The notes under the pieces were generated by a model that saw only the letters and a program-made list of their open reading frames with translations, was not told the origin of the DNA and ran no database searches. A stretch of 7,244 bases of DNA from Ectothiorhodospiraceae bacterium. GTDB lineage: Bacteria; Pseudomonadota; Gammaproteobacteria; Nitrococcales; AK92. The DNA lies in NCBI GenBank assembly GCA_029263635.1, contig JAJUFY010000109.1, positions 1 to 7,244 on the forward strand. The letters are read 5' to 3'. A program made the position numbers and the translations under genes. Numbering within the stretch: the stretch's first letter is position 1; the number at the start of each line of letters is the position of its first letter. Of this stretch, positions 1 to 6,507 are shown in pieces.

Positions 1-284
1 ATGCCCAGCACCAGGACCAGGCGCATGGTCAGGCGGCTGCCGGCCTGGCCGCGGCGGTGCTGGCGCAGCAGCAGCCAGCCATTGCCGGCAATCAGACCGA
101 CCAGCAGCAGCAGGCAGACGGCATTGATCAACAGCAGCCAGAGGTAGAGGCTGCCGAACCGGACCGAGTTCTGCGTGGCCTCGCTCAGCAGTACCAGCGA
201 TACCAGCAGCAGCAGGCACAAGCCGATCCGCAGCCAGGCCTGGCCGGAGAGTCGCTTCAAGCCTCGAATCGCCATCGGTGCCAT
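1..284 (-). CDS. NtrY-like sensor histidine kinase, N-terminal membrane region (partial, cut by window start)
   Basis: This is the first 94 codons of a membrane protein; the rest lies beyond base 1. Its translation has a basic N-terminus (RGLKRL), a hydrophobic helix at about residues 18–34 (LRIGLCLLLLVSLVLL), a short loop, a second helix at about 46–68 (LYLWLLLINAVCLLLLVG), then a basic segment ending GSRLTMRLVLVLG that begins a third helix. The pattern F-x-S-L-Y-x-W-L-L-L-I-N followed by G-S-R-L-T-x-R-L is what I recognise from the N-terminus of NtrY-type sensor kinases, which pair with an NtrX response regulator. The HAMP, PAS, dimerisation and ATPase domains are not in view, so kinase identity is inferred. 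The start may be the ATG at 284 or the one at 275. Either overlaps the 3' end of the DUF4390 gene (by 28 or 19 bases), and neither has a strong ribosome binding site. The overlap suggests translational coupling to DUF4390. Confidence 0.75.
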   Translation of the reverse strand, partial: MAPMAIRGLKRLSGQAWLRIGLCLLLLVSLVLLSEATQNSVRFGSLYLWLLLINAVCLLLLVGLIAGNGWLLLRQHRRGQAGSRLTMRLVLVLG

Positions 285-850
285 TCACTCAACAGCCGCC
301 ACTGGGGCGAGAGGTAAGCGGCCGTCTTCAGCGGCGGCGGCAGGTTGTCGACATCGAGCCCGGCCCGCAGCCAGAGCTCGTACTGCTGATCCTGATTCAG
401 GAGGCTGCGGTCGATGATGGGCAGCGCCCGCACCGTGCCCAGCTCGGTCAGCGCGCTGGCCCGGCTGGTGAAGCTCCGGTGTTCGCCGGTATTGAGGTTG
501 GTGAGGACATAGCGCCGACTCAGGGCGTGATAGCGAACCCGATAGCGCTGGGTAAGGGTGGCGATTTTCTCATCGAACCACAGCGGCCGTGGGCGGACGA
601 GCTCGATGTCGAGCTCGAAGGTCAGCGGTACGCCGCTTTCCAGCGCTTCGCGGGCGGCGGTGCTGAGCTGGAAGTCGATGTCGGCATTGAGAAGATAGAC
701 CCCGTCGCGCAGCACCAGCTCGCCGCCGAGCACTTCGAAAGCGTGCGGGTCAAGCTGCTGTGCTGCCGCTGAGGTAAGCGATCCCGCCAGCAGGCAGCTC
801 CAGAGTCCGGCCAGCATCGTGAAGCGGACAGCGTGCCCGAGCGCCTTCAC
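257..850 (-). CDS. DUF4390 family exported protein, function unknown
   Basis: A 197-residue protein with a likely Sec signal peptide: basic residues near the start, a hydrophobic core at about 10–27, and an AAA|QQ cleavage site after residue 30. The mature part is probably periplasmic. It looks beta-rich and ends in a motif typical of DUF4390 (P-P-L-K-T-A-A-Y-L-S-P-Q-W at about 171–183, then SEWHRW). No catalytic motif is visible and the family has no established function that I know of. The start is GTG, with GTGA overlapping the rsmB stop by four bases. The next internal ATG (residue 12) would strip the basic end of the signal peptide, so GTG is preferred. Its position between rsmB and an NtrY-like kinase recurs in gammaproteobacteria, which suggests a link to that two-component system (inference). 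The cysteine at residue 19 is not in a lipobox, so it is probably not a lipoprotein. Confidence 0.88.
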   Translation of the reverse strand: MKALGHAVRFTMLAGLWSCLLAGSLTSAAAQQLDPHAFEVLGGELVLRDGVYLLNADIDFQLSTAAREALESGVPLTFELDIELVRPRPLWFDEKIATLTQRYRVRYHALSRRYVLTNLNTGEHRSFTSRASALTELGTVRALPIIDRSLLNQDQQYELWLRAGLDVDNLPPPLKTAAYLSPQWRLLSEWHRWRFEA

Positions 851-2142
851 GACTTAGCAAGACACCCATAATAGAAGCCGTCCATCCCTGCCTCGCCTGT
901 CAGGATGTAGTGGCCGCCGGCACGCGCTTCGCCCAGGTCCAGGGCGAGCGGCTGCATGCGAGCGTCGGGCCGGTGTGCGATGAAATCAGCGAGCAACCGC
1001 TCGTTCTCTTCCGGCAGCACCGAGCAGGTCGCGTAAACAAGCTTACCGCCCGGACGCAACAACGGCCACAGCGCATCCAGCAGCCGGCGCTGGGTCGCCG
1101 CCAGTGCCGGCAGGTCATCCGCCCGGCGCAGCCATTTGATGTCGGGATGCCGGCGGATCACGCCGCTGCCGGAGCAGGGAGCGTCGAGCAGGATACGGTC
1201 GAAGGGACGGCCATCCCACCACTGTTCCGGGCGGCTGGCGTCGCCGGCCCGTACAGTGGCCGCGAGCCCGAGGCGCCGGAGGTTCTCCTCGATGCGGGCG
1301 AGGCGCTCGGGAGCGATGTCCAGTGCCACCAGCTCGCCGATGGCCGGATAGCGCTCGAGCAGATGGCAGGTCTTGCCGCCGGGGGCGGCGCAGGCGTCCA
1401 GCACCCGGCCGCCGTCGGGCACGTCCAGCAAGGCCGCGGCTTGCTGGGCGGCGGCGTCCTGTACCGACACCAGACCGTCGGCAAAGCCGGGCAGGCGCTC
1501 GACAGGCAGCGGCGACTCCAGCAGCAGCGCGTCCGGCGCCGCCGCCAGCGGCCGCGCAGCAATGCCCTGCTCCGCCAGCTGCGCCAGGTAGGCTTCCGGC
1601 GTGGTCCGCCGGCGATTGACGCGCAGGGTCATCGGCGGGCGGCGGTTGTTCTCCTCGAGCAGGCGTTGCCAGTGCTGCGGCCAGGCGGCCTGGTAGCGGG
1701 CGACCAGCCAGGGCGGGTGCGCCCAGCGGGTAGCGGGGGTCGAGTCGACTGCCGCGAGCAGCGCGTCGCGCTCGCGCAGGAAGCGGCGCAGCACGGCGTT
1801 GATCAGCCCGACCGCCCAGGTCTTGTTCAATCGGCGAGCGACTTCGGCGGTGGCGGCCACCGCGGCGTGCGGCGGGGTACGCAGTTCGATGCACTGGTAA
1901 AGGCCGACGGTGGCCAGCAGCCCGATGTCCCGGTCGCGAGCCTTCAGCGGCTTGGTCAGCAGCAGGTCGCGCAGCGCCGCCAAGCGCGAATACCAGCGCA
2001 GGACGCCGTATACCAGCTCCCTGGCCAGCGACTGCTCCGGCCCGGTCGGCACTGACGGCAGCACCTCGTCCAGTGTCTCGCTCAGCGAGCGGCCGTCGAA
2101 TACCCGCCCGAGCATGTGCACGGCCGCGGTGCGTGCGTCCAT
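847..2142 (-). CDS. rsmB: 16S rRNA (cytosine(967)-C(5))-methyltransferase RsmB
   Basis: A 431-residue cytosolic enzyme (E. coli RsmB is 429) that methylates C967 of 16S rRNA using S-adenosylmethionine. Residues 1–130 form the NusB-like RNA-binding domain (RELVYGVLRWYSRL, then GLINAVLRRFLRE). The Rossmann methyltransferase domain follows, with SAM-binding motif I VLDACAAPGGKT at 247–258. The motif IV loop DAPCSGSGVIRRHPDIKW has Cys323, expected to assist product release. The motif VI sequence ATCSVLPEENE has Cys373, the expected nucleophile. The C-terminus GMDGFYYGCLAK is also typical, and both cysteines are intact. I chose the ATG at 2142 because MDARTAAVHML aligns with known N-termini and an AGGCAAGG-like site lies just upstream. 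The ATG at 2172, overlapping the fmt stop as ATGA, would add ten residues and cannot be excluded. Further upstream the frame is an arginine-rich shadow of fmt. Confidence 0.96.
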   Translation of the reverse strand: MDARTAAVHMLGRVFDGRSLSETLDEVLPSVPTGPEQSLARELVYGVLRWYSRLAALRDLLLTKPLKARDRDIGLLATVGLYQCIELRTPPHAAVAATAEVARRLNKTWAVGLINAVLRRFLRERDALLAAVDSTPATRWAHPPWLVARYQAAWPQHWQRLLEENNRRPPMTLRVNRRRTTPEAYLAQLAEQGIAARPLAAAPDALLLESPLPVERLPGFADGLVSVQDAAAQQAAALLDVPDGGRVLDACAAPGGKTCHLLERYPAIGELVALDIAPERLARIEENLRRLGLAATVRAGDASRPEQWWDGRPFDRILLDAPCSGSGVIRRHPDIKWLRRADDLPALAATQRRLLDALWPLLRPGGKLVYATCSVLPEENERLLADFIAHRPDARMQPLALDLGEARAGGHYILTGEAGMDGFYYGCLAKS

Positions 2143-2168
2143 CCGAGCCTTGCCTGCCGGCGGGCGCA

Positions 2169-3098
2169 TCATTCCAGCCGATCGCCGGGACGGAGCGGAT
2201 GACCGTTGAGGAAATCGGCTGCCGGCAGCGGCCGGCCGCCCGGCGCCTGCAGCCGGATCAGGCGCAGAACGCCTTCCGCGGTGGCGACATCGATGCCGTC
2301 GCGGCCGGCGGCGACGATCTCGCCCGGTGCCGCAGCAGTGGGCCCGGGCAGCGCCGCGGCCTGCCAGATCCGCAGGATGCGTCCCGCCAGCCGCGTTTCG
2401 GCGACCGGCCAAGGATTGAACGCGCGCACCTGCCGTGCCAGCGCGGCCGCCGGGCGCTGCCAGTCGAGCGGGGCTTCGTCCTTGCTGAGCTTGTCGGCGT
2501 AAGTGGCCGCCGCGTCGTCCTGCGGTACCGGCGTCAGCCGGCCGGCGGCGATGTCGGGCAGCACTTCGACCAATAGCTCGGCACCCAGCACCGCCAGGCG
2601 GTCGTGCAGGTCACCGGCGGTATCCTGAGCACCGATCGGAATTTCCCGGCGCGCCAGCATCGGTCCGGTATCCAGCCCGGCTTCCATCTGCATGATGGTG
2701 ACGCCGGTGGTGGCGTCGCCCGCCAGCAGCGCCCGCTGAATTGGTGCCGCGCCGCGCCAGCGCGGCAGCAGCGAGGCATGGACGTTGACGCAGCCCAGGC
2801 GCGGGATGTCCAGCACCGCCTGCGGCAGGATCAGGCCGTAGGCCACGACCACCAGCAGATCAGGGGCGAGAGCCGCGAGTTCGGCCTGCGCGTCGGGCGT
2901 TCGCAGGCTGGCGGGCTGCAGGACGGGGATGCCGGCTTGCTCGGCACGCTGCTTGACCGGGCTCGGCCTTGGCCGTCGGCCGCGGCCGGCGGGGCGGTCC
3001 GGCTGGGTGTAAACCGCGACGGGCCGCCGGCCGGCATCGATCAGGCGGTCGAGCGTAGGCACGGCGAAATCCGGCGTGCCGGCAAAGACGATGTTCAC
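2169..3098 (-). CDS. fmt: Methionyl-tRNA formyltransferase
   Basis: A 309-residue enzyme that transfers a formyl group from 10-formyltetrahydrofolate to the amino group of methionyl-initiator tRNA. It begins MNIVFAGTPDFAVPTLDRL, the canonical start of the formyltransferase fold. The 10-formyl-THF site signature SLLPRWRGAAPIQ is at 109–121. The expected catalytic residues are present: Asn105 and His107 in NVHASLLP, and Asp143 in GLDTGPML. The loop TQPDRPAGRGRR at 31–42 precedes a C-terminal OB-like tRNA-binding domain from about 200 (KLSKDEAPLDW, then RAFNPWP). Length matches the family (E. coli 315). The start is a GTG lying 19 bases after the def stop. There is no purine-rich ribosome binding site before it; the spacer instead reads CTCCTCCT on the coding strand, so translation is probably coupled to def. 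Fmt and the deformylase encoded just upstream act at the two ends of the N-formylmethionine cycle. The in-frame stop-free extension up to 3392 overlaps def and is not coding. Confidence 0.97.
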   Translation of the reverse strand: MNIVFAGTPDFAVPTLDRLIDAGRRPVAVYTQPDRPAGRGRRPRPSPVKQRAEQAGIPVLQPASLRTPDAQAELAALAPDLLVVVAYGLILPQAVLDIPRLGCVNVHASLLPRWRGAAPIQRALLAGDATTGVTIMQMEAGLDTGPMLARREIPIGAQDTAGDLHDRLAVLGAELLVEVLPDIAAGRLTPVPQDDAAATYADKLSKDEAPLDWQRPAAALARQVRAFNPWPVAETRLAGRILRIWQAAALPGPTAAAPGEIVAAGRDGIDVATAEGVLRLIRLQAPGGRPLPAADFLNGHPLRPGDRLE

Positions 3099-3117
3099 GG
3101 CCCGGCCAGGAGGAGCG

Positions 3118-3642
3118 TCAGATGGCGTTGGGCTGTGCTGCCGGGGCAGACTGCGCCTGTTTCTCCAGCTTCTTGCGGACGCGCTTGCGCTTGAGCTCGG
3201 AGAGGTAGTCCACGAACAGCTTGCCGTCGAGGTGATCGATCTCGTGCTGGATGCAGACTGCCAGCAGCCCGTCGGTCTCCAGCTCGAACGGCTTGCCGTC
3301 CCGGTCCAGCGCCCGGACCCGTACCCAGTCGGCGCGCTGCACGTTGTCGTAGTAGCCGGGGACCGACAGGCAGCCTTCCTGCATCTCCTCAACGCCGCGC
3401 TTGTCGAGGATTTCAGGATTGATCAGCACCAGCGGTTCGCTCTGATCGTCGGAAACGTCGATGACAATCAGCCGCTTGTGGACGTTGACCTGGGTCGCAG
3501 CCAGCCCGATGCCGGGCGCCGCGTACATGGTCTCGAACATGTCGTCGATCAGCTGCTGCAATTCGGCGTCGACCGCTTCGACCGGCTTGGCCTTGATGCG
3601 CAGCCGCGGATCGGGGAAGTGAAGGATGTCTAGGATCGCCAT
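3118..3642 (-). CDS. def: Peptide deformylase
   Basis: A 174-residue metallo-hydrolase that removes the formyl group from the N-terminal methionine of nascent proteins at the ribosome exit. All three family motifs are intact. Motif 1 is GIGLAATQV at about 44–52. Motif 2 is EGCLSVPG, with metal ligand Cys91. Motif 3 is QHEIDHLDG, with metal ligands His133 and His137 and catalytic Glu134. The N-terminus MAILDILHFPDPRLR is typical, and length matches E. coli Def (169). The C-terminal tail is basic (KRKRVRKKLEKQ) and then ends in a low-complexity AQSAPAAQPNAI. The basic part is consistent with the helix that docks on the ribosome in this enzyme type (inference). This is the first gene of the leftward operon, with fmt 19 bases downstream. 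Its ribosome binding site is weak (GAGCAA just before the ATG). Confidence 0.97.
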   Translation of the reverse strand: MAILDILHFPDPRLRIKAKPVEAVDAELQQLIDDMFETMYAAPGIGLAATQVNVHKRLIVIDVSDDQSEPLVLINPEILDKRGVEEMQEGCLSVPGYYDNVQRADWVRVRALDRDGKPFELETDGLLAVCIQHEIDHLDGKLFVDYLSELKRKRVRKKLEKQAQSAPAAQPNAI

Positions 3643-3662
3643 GCTTGCTCGTTGCGGATTTC

Positions 3663-3679
3663 GCTAACCTGCTGTTAGC
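3663..3679. repeat. Perfect inverted repeat in the def/LysM divergent region
   Basis: GCTAAC and GTTAGC form a perfect 6-bp inverted repeat around a 5-base spacer (CTGCT). It ends one base before the proposed -35 hexamer of the rightward promoter and lies about 20 bases upstream of the def start codon. It could be a small operator, or a hairpin in the def leader RNA. Six base pairs in 115 bases of intergenic DNA can also arise by chance, and no regulator is named. Confidence 0.35.
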
Positions 3680-3680
3680 C

Positions 3681-3709
3681 TTGGCTGGATAATTGCGCCT
3701 AACTATAAC
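3681..3709 (+). promoter_or_regulatory. Putative sigma70-type promoter for the LysM–dprA–smg operon
   Basis: A -35 hexamer TTGGCT (3681–3686, 4 of 6 matches to consensus) and a -10 hexamer TATAAC (3704–3709, 5 of 6) are separated by exactly 17 bases, in the only AT-rich patch between def and the LysM gene. Transcription would start near 3716, giving a leader of about 40 bases before the ATG at 3758. On the opposite strand the same bases read TATAGT (3708 down to 3703), a possible -10 for the def operon, but I see no good -35 for it. The two promoters may therefore overlap and compete. Confidence 0.55.
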
Positions 3710-3757
3710 GAAAGCGGCGTTCGCTTCGCCACTTGGCGTATTGCAAGAGTAAGGCCC

Positions 3758-4801
3758 ATGTCCATCAGGAAAGCCCTATGGTTCTGTGCCGCGGTCTGCT
3801 TCTCTCTGCCCGCGTTCGCGAATCAGGAGGCCCTCCTGCGAGATGGACATCCGGAGCGCTATAGAGTTCGCAAGGGCGATACCCTGTGGGACATCGCCGA
3901 GCGTTTCCTGCAATATCCATGGCTGTGGCCGGCCATCTGGCACCTCAACCCCGAGATCCGCGACCCTCACCTGATCTATCCTGACGACGTGGTCAGCCTG
4001 GCCTACATCGATGGCGAGCCGCGCTTGACGGTGCGGAGCGAGGACCGCATCGGCGAGACGGTCAGGCTGTCGCCGGGCATCCGCGAGGAGACGGTCGAGA
4101 GCGCCATCCCGGCCATTCCGCTGGAGGCGATTCGTCCGTTCCTGACCGAAACCCGCATCGTCGAGGACGATATCCTGGATAGCGCGCCGTACATCCTGGC
4201 CACCGCCGACGAGCGGGTCATGAGTGCCGCCCGCGACGTGCTGTATGCGCGCGGACTGGGTGAGGTGCCGCTCGAACGCTACAGCATCGTCCGCAAGGGA
4301 GATCTCTTTGTCGATCCGGAGACCAGCCGGGTCCTGGGCCGCGAGGCGCGGCACATCGGCGAGGCGGTCCTGGTGAGCGGCGGCGACCCGGCGACCCTGC
4401 GGGTCGTCAGCTCCAGCCGGGAAATCCTGGCCGGCGACCGCCTGCTGCCGCCGGCCGATGAAGGCTTCCAGGGCGCATTCGTGCCCGGGACGCCGGCGGT
4501 CCCGGTGGAGGGCCGGATCATCGCTGTCCTGGACGGCGTCACCCAGATTGGCCAGTTCAGCGTGGTCGTCCTGAACCGTGGCAAGGACCATCGGCTCGAG
4601 ACCGGCGACGTTTTGGCGGTCTACAAGGCCGGCGCCGTGGTGCGCGACACGATTGGCGGCCGGCGCGGCGAAGCCGTCAGGCTGCCGGACGAGCGCGCCG
4701 GCGAACTCATCGTGTTTCGGGTCTTCGATGGCATGAGCCTGGGGCTGGTGATGAACGCGACCCGGGCCATGCATGTGCAGGATGCGGTCCGTAACCCCTG
4801 A
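3758..4801 (+). CDS. tsaP: Secreted LysM-domain protein, TsaP-like (type IV pilus secretin-associated)
   Basis: A 347-residue exported protein. A signal peptide runs from residue 1 to 21 (basic start SIRK, hydrophobic core, cleavage at AFA|NQ). One LysM domain follows at about 34–82 (YRVRKGDTLWDIAERFL to the NPEIRDPHLIYPDDVVSL end), expected to bind peptidoglycan. After a charged middle region, the C-terminal part (about 250–340: EGRIIAVLDGVTQIGQFSVV, then LETGDVLAVY and LIVFRVFDGMSLGLVM) resembles the FlgT-like C-terminal domain of TsaP. Pseudomonas aeruginosa PA0020, described as a TsaP homologue, sits in the same place between def and dprA and has similar length. In Neisseria and Myxococcus, TsaP anchors the type IV pilus secretin to the cell wall. 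Function here is inferred by family and position; the LysM and signal peptide are directly visible. A GAGTAAGG-type ribosome binding site precedes the ATG. Confidence 0.9.
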   Translation: MSIRKALWFCAAVCFSLPAFANQEALLRDGHPERYRVRKGDTLWDIAERFLQYPWLWPAIWHLNPEIRDPHLIYPDDVVSLAYIDGEPRLTVRSEDRIGETVRLSPGIREETVESAIPAIPLEAIRPFLTETRIVEDDILDSAPYILATADERVMSAARDVLYARGLGEVPLERYSIVRKGDLFVDPETSRVLGREARHIGEAVLVSGGDPATLRVVSSSREILAGDRLLPPADEGFQGAFVPGTPAVPVEGRIIAVLDGVTQIGQFSVVVLNRGKDHRLETGDVLAVYKAGAVVRDTIGGRRGEAVRLPDERAGELIVFRVFDGMSLGLVMNATRAMHVQDAVRNP

Positions 4802-5957
4802 CCGGCCGCTTGCCGGCGTCCACCGTTCCGAGGAGGAGCTGCGGGCCTGGCTCGCGCTCTGGCGCCTGCCCGGCATCGGGCCGCGCAGCTTCAGCGACCT
4901 GCTCGAGCGCTACGGCCGGATCGCGCCGCTGTTCGCGCTGCCCCGCCAGGAGCAGGAGCGGCTGGGACTGCGCGCAGAAACCCTCGAGGCTCTGGCCGCG
5001 CCGCCCTGGGACGCGGCAGAGGCAGACCTGCGCTGGCTGCAAGGCGGTACCGGCCGCCACCTGCTGCTGTGCACCGATCCCGAGTATCCGCAAGCTCTGC
5101 GCGATGCGCCGGGCGCGCCGCCGCTGCTGTTCGCTCTGGGCGACATCGCGCAGCTGCAGCGCCCGCAGCTGGCCGTCGTCGGCAGCCGCACCCCCACCGC
5201 CGGCGGCCTGCAGACCGCCGAGGAGTTCGCCTACTGCCTGGCGCAGGCCGGCCTGGTGATCACCAGCGGGCTGGCGCTGGGCATCGATGCCGCCGCCCAC
5301 CGCGGCGCGCTGCGGGCCGGTGCGGCCACTGTCGCCGTGACCGCCACCGGCCTGGATCGGGTCTACCCGGCCCGCCACCGTGAGCTGGCGCACGCCATCG
5401 CCGAGCAGGGTTGCCTGGTTTCCGAATTCCCGCCCGGCACGCCGGTGCGCAGCGAGCAGTTTCCGCGCCGCAACCGCATCATCTCCGGTCTGAGCCTGGG
5501 GACTCTGGTGGTAGAGGCCAGCCTGCGCAGCGGATCGCTGATCACCGCGCGCTATGCCCTGGAACAGGGGCGGGAGATCTTCGCCATCCCGGGTTCCATC
5601 CACAATCCGCTGAGCAAGGGCTGCCATGCCTTGATCCGGCAGGGGGCCAAGCTCACCGAGACCGTCGACGACGTGCTGGAAGAGTTGCACTGGCAGGCGG
5701 AGCAGGCCGTGCCGCCGGCGCCGGAGGCAGCTGCCGCCGACGATGATGCCCTCGATACCGACTATCAGCGGCTGCTCGAGGCGCTGGGCTATGATCCGGT
5801 GCCGCTGGAGGTTTTGCTGCAGCGCACCGGATTGACCCCCGCCGAGCTTTCCTCCATGCTGCTGGTACTCGAGTTGAAGGGCTATGTCACCGCCTCCGCA
5901 GGCGGACGCTACCAGCGTACCGGCCGGCAAGGCCAGGAGTGGTCAGGGACCTCATGA
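4773..5957 (+). CDS. dprA: DNA-processing protein DprA (Smf)
   Basis: A 394-residue cytosolic protein. DprA binds incoming single-stranded DNA during natural transformation and loads RecA onto it. An N-terminal helical domain (about 20–90, with the helix-hairpin-helix-like WRLPGIGPRSFSDLLERYG) precedes the Rossmann-like DprA domain. That domain shows AVVGSRTPTAGG at about 134–145, SGLALGIDAAAHRGAL at 165–180, GLDRVYPARHREL at 193–205, FPRRNRIISGLS at 230–241, VVEASLRSGSLITAR at 246–260 and EIFAIPGSI at 268–276. A charged alanine-rich linker leads to a C-terminal winged-helix domain (about 328–380). It is complete. The start is ATG 4773 or ATG 4782; both overlap the LysM gene end (29 or 20 bases) and neither has a good ribosome binding site, so reinitiation after the LysM gene is likely. 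DprA occurs in many species not shown to be competent, so its presence alone does not prove transformability. Confidence 0.96.
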   Translation: MCRMRSVTPDRPLAGVHRSEEELRAWLALWRLPGIGPRSFSDLLERYGRIAPLFALPRQEQERLGLRAETLEALAAPPWDAAEADLRWLQGGTGRHLLLCTDPEYPQALRDAPGAPPLLFALGDIAQLQRPQLAVVGSRTPTAGGLQTAEEFAYCLAQAGLVITSGLALGIDAAAHRGALRAGAATVAVTATGLDRVYPARHRELAHAIAEQGCLVSEFPPGTPVRSEQFPRRNRIISGLSLGTLVVEASLRSGSLITARYALEQGREIFAIPGSIHNPLSKGCHALIRQGAKLTETVDDVLEELHWQAEQAVPPAPEAAAADDDALDTDYQRLLEALGYDPVPLEVLLQRTGLTPAELSSMLLVLELKGYVTASAGGRYQRTGRQGQEWSGTS

Positions 5958-6427
5958 AAGAAAGCATGTTCGACGTCTTGATGTATCTGTTCGAGAACTA
6001 CTTCTACGACGACGAACCCCAACCCGACCGCGACTCCCTAGAAACAGAGCTGTTCCAGGCCGGTTTCACCCGCAACGAAATCCACAAGGCTTTCGACTGG
6101 CTCGACGGGCTGGCCGTTTACCGTCAGCAGGACGACGCCATTGCCGGCAGCCGCCGCGCCGTCCGGGTCTTTACCCAGGAGGAAATGGACCGGCTGGATA
6201 CCGATTGCCGCGGCTTCCTGCTGTATCTGGAGCAAATCGGCATTCTCGGCCCGGTCAGTCGCGAGCTGGTGATCGACCGGGTCATGGCCCTGGACTACGA
6301 GGAGGTCGATCTGGATACCCTCAAGTGGGTGATCCTCATGGTCCTGCTCGGTCAGCCTGGCGAGGAGGAGGCGCTGGCGTCGATGGAAGACCTGCTGTTC
6401 GAGGGCTCCCTGCAACCGCTGCATTGA
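5954..6427 (+). CDS. smg: Smg family protein (DUF494), function unknown
   Basis: A 157-residue acidic protein, the same length as E. coli Smg. It starts MKESMFDVLMYLFENYF, close to the N-termini I recall from Xanthomonadales homologues. It then carries the family blocks AGFTRNEIHKAFDWLDGL, CRGFLLYLEQIGIL, VIDRVMALD and LKWVILMVLLGQPG, and ends SMEDLLFEGSLQPLH. No signal peptide or membrane helix is visible and no catalytic motif stands out, so it is probably cytosolic. The start at 5954 overlaps the dprA stop as ATGA, with AGGGA a few bases upstream. An upstream in-frame ATG (5939) and a downstream one (5966) are less likely. The family lies beside dprA and often topA in gammaproteobacteria, but I know of no established function. 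A link to DNA handling is inference from neighbours only. Confidence 0.93.
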   Translation: MKESMFDVLMYLFENYFYDDEPQPDRDSLETELFQAGFTRNEIHKAFDWLDGLAVYRQQDDAIAGSRRAVRVFTQEEMDRLDTDCRGFLLYLEQIGILGPVSRELVIDRVMALDYEEVDLDTLKWVILMVLLGQPGEEEALASMEDLLFEGSLQPLH

Positions 6428-6451
6428 TCCCGCCCCCGGCCGCCGAACCCC

Positions 6452-6484
6452 GGCCGGCTGCGCCGGTCCAACGGCTCTGCCGTT
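6452..6484 (+). terminator. Two tandem hairpins after smg, possible weak terminator or attenuator
   Basis: Hairpin 1 spans 6452–6468, with arms GGCCGGC and GCCGGTC around TGC; it has seven pairs, one of them G·U in RNA. Hairpin 2 spans 6470–6484, with arms AACGGC and GCCGTT around TCT; it has six perfect pairs. The DNA after hairpin 2 has only a short T stretch (the arm's TT plus one T, then ACAC), so this is not a strong intrinsic terminator. The position, 25 to 57 bases after the smg stop and before topA, is where the LysM–dprA–smg transcript might end or be attenuated. A 9-bp direct repeat (CCCCGGCCG at 6434 and 6448) lies just upstream. Confidence 0.35.
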
Positions 6485-6507
6485 TACACACCCTCAGTTG
6501 CAAGCAC

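Noticed and set aside
57..317. CAG-rich DNA giving a glutamine-rich plus-strand frame, resembling a repeat or polyQ protein
   Set aside because: The CAG triplets are the complement of CTG leucine codons in the membrane helices of the NtrY-like kinase on the minus strand.
780..850. Possible lipoprotein signal in the DUF4390 protein (cysteine at residue 19)
   Set aside because: The preceding residues (GLWS) do not fit a lipobox, and a normal AAA|QQ cleavage site follows at residue 30.
910..2055. A 381-codon open frame on the plus strand opposite rsmB
   Set aside because: It is a glutamine- and glycine-rich antisense shadow of rsmB with no domain and no start signal.
2143..2412. A 90-codon N-terminal extension of rsmB
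   Set aside because: It overlaps the 3' end of fmt, is arginine-rich, and lies upstream of the usual RsmB N-terminus. Only the ATG at 2172 (ten extra residues) remains a possible alternative.
3099..3392. A 98-codon N-terminal extension of fmt
   Set aside because: It runs out of frame through def and its translation is unlike Fmt. The conserved NIVFAGTPDFA start begins at the GTG at 3098.
3776..4876. A 366-codon open frame on the minus strand opposite the LysM gene
   Set aside because: It is antisense to a gene with a clear signal peptide and LysM domain, has a low-complexity translation, and has no ribosome binding site.
4707..5930. A 407-codon open frame on the minus strand, longer than dprA
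   Set aside because: It lies antisense to dprA, which has all family motifs. Its translation is rich in G, Q, R, A and H with no recognisable domain, as expected for a shadow frame in GC-rich coding DNA.
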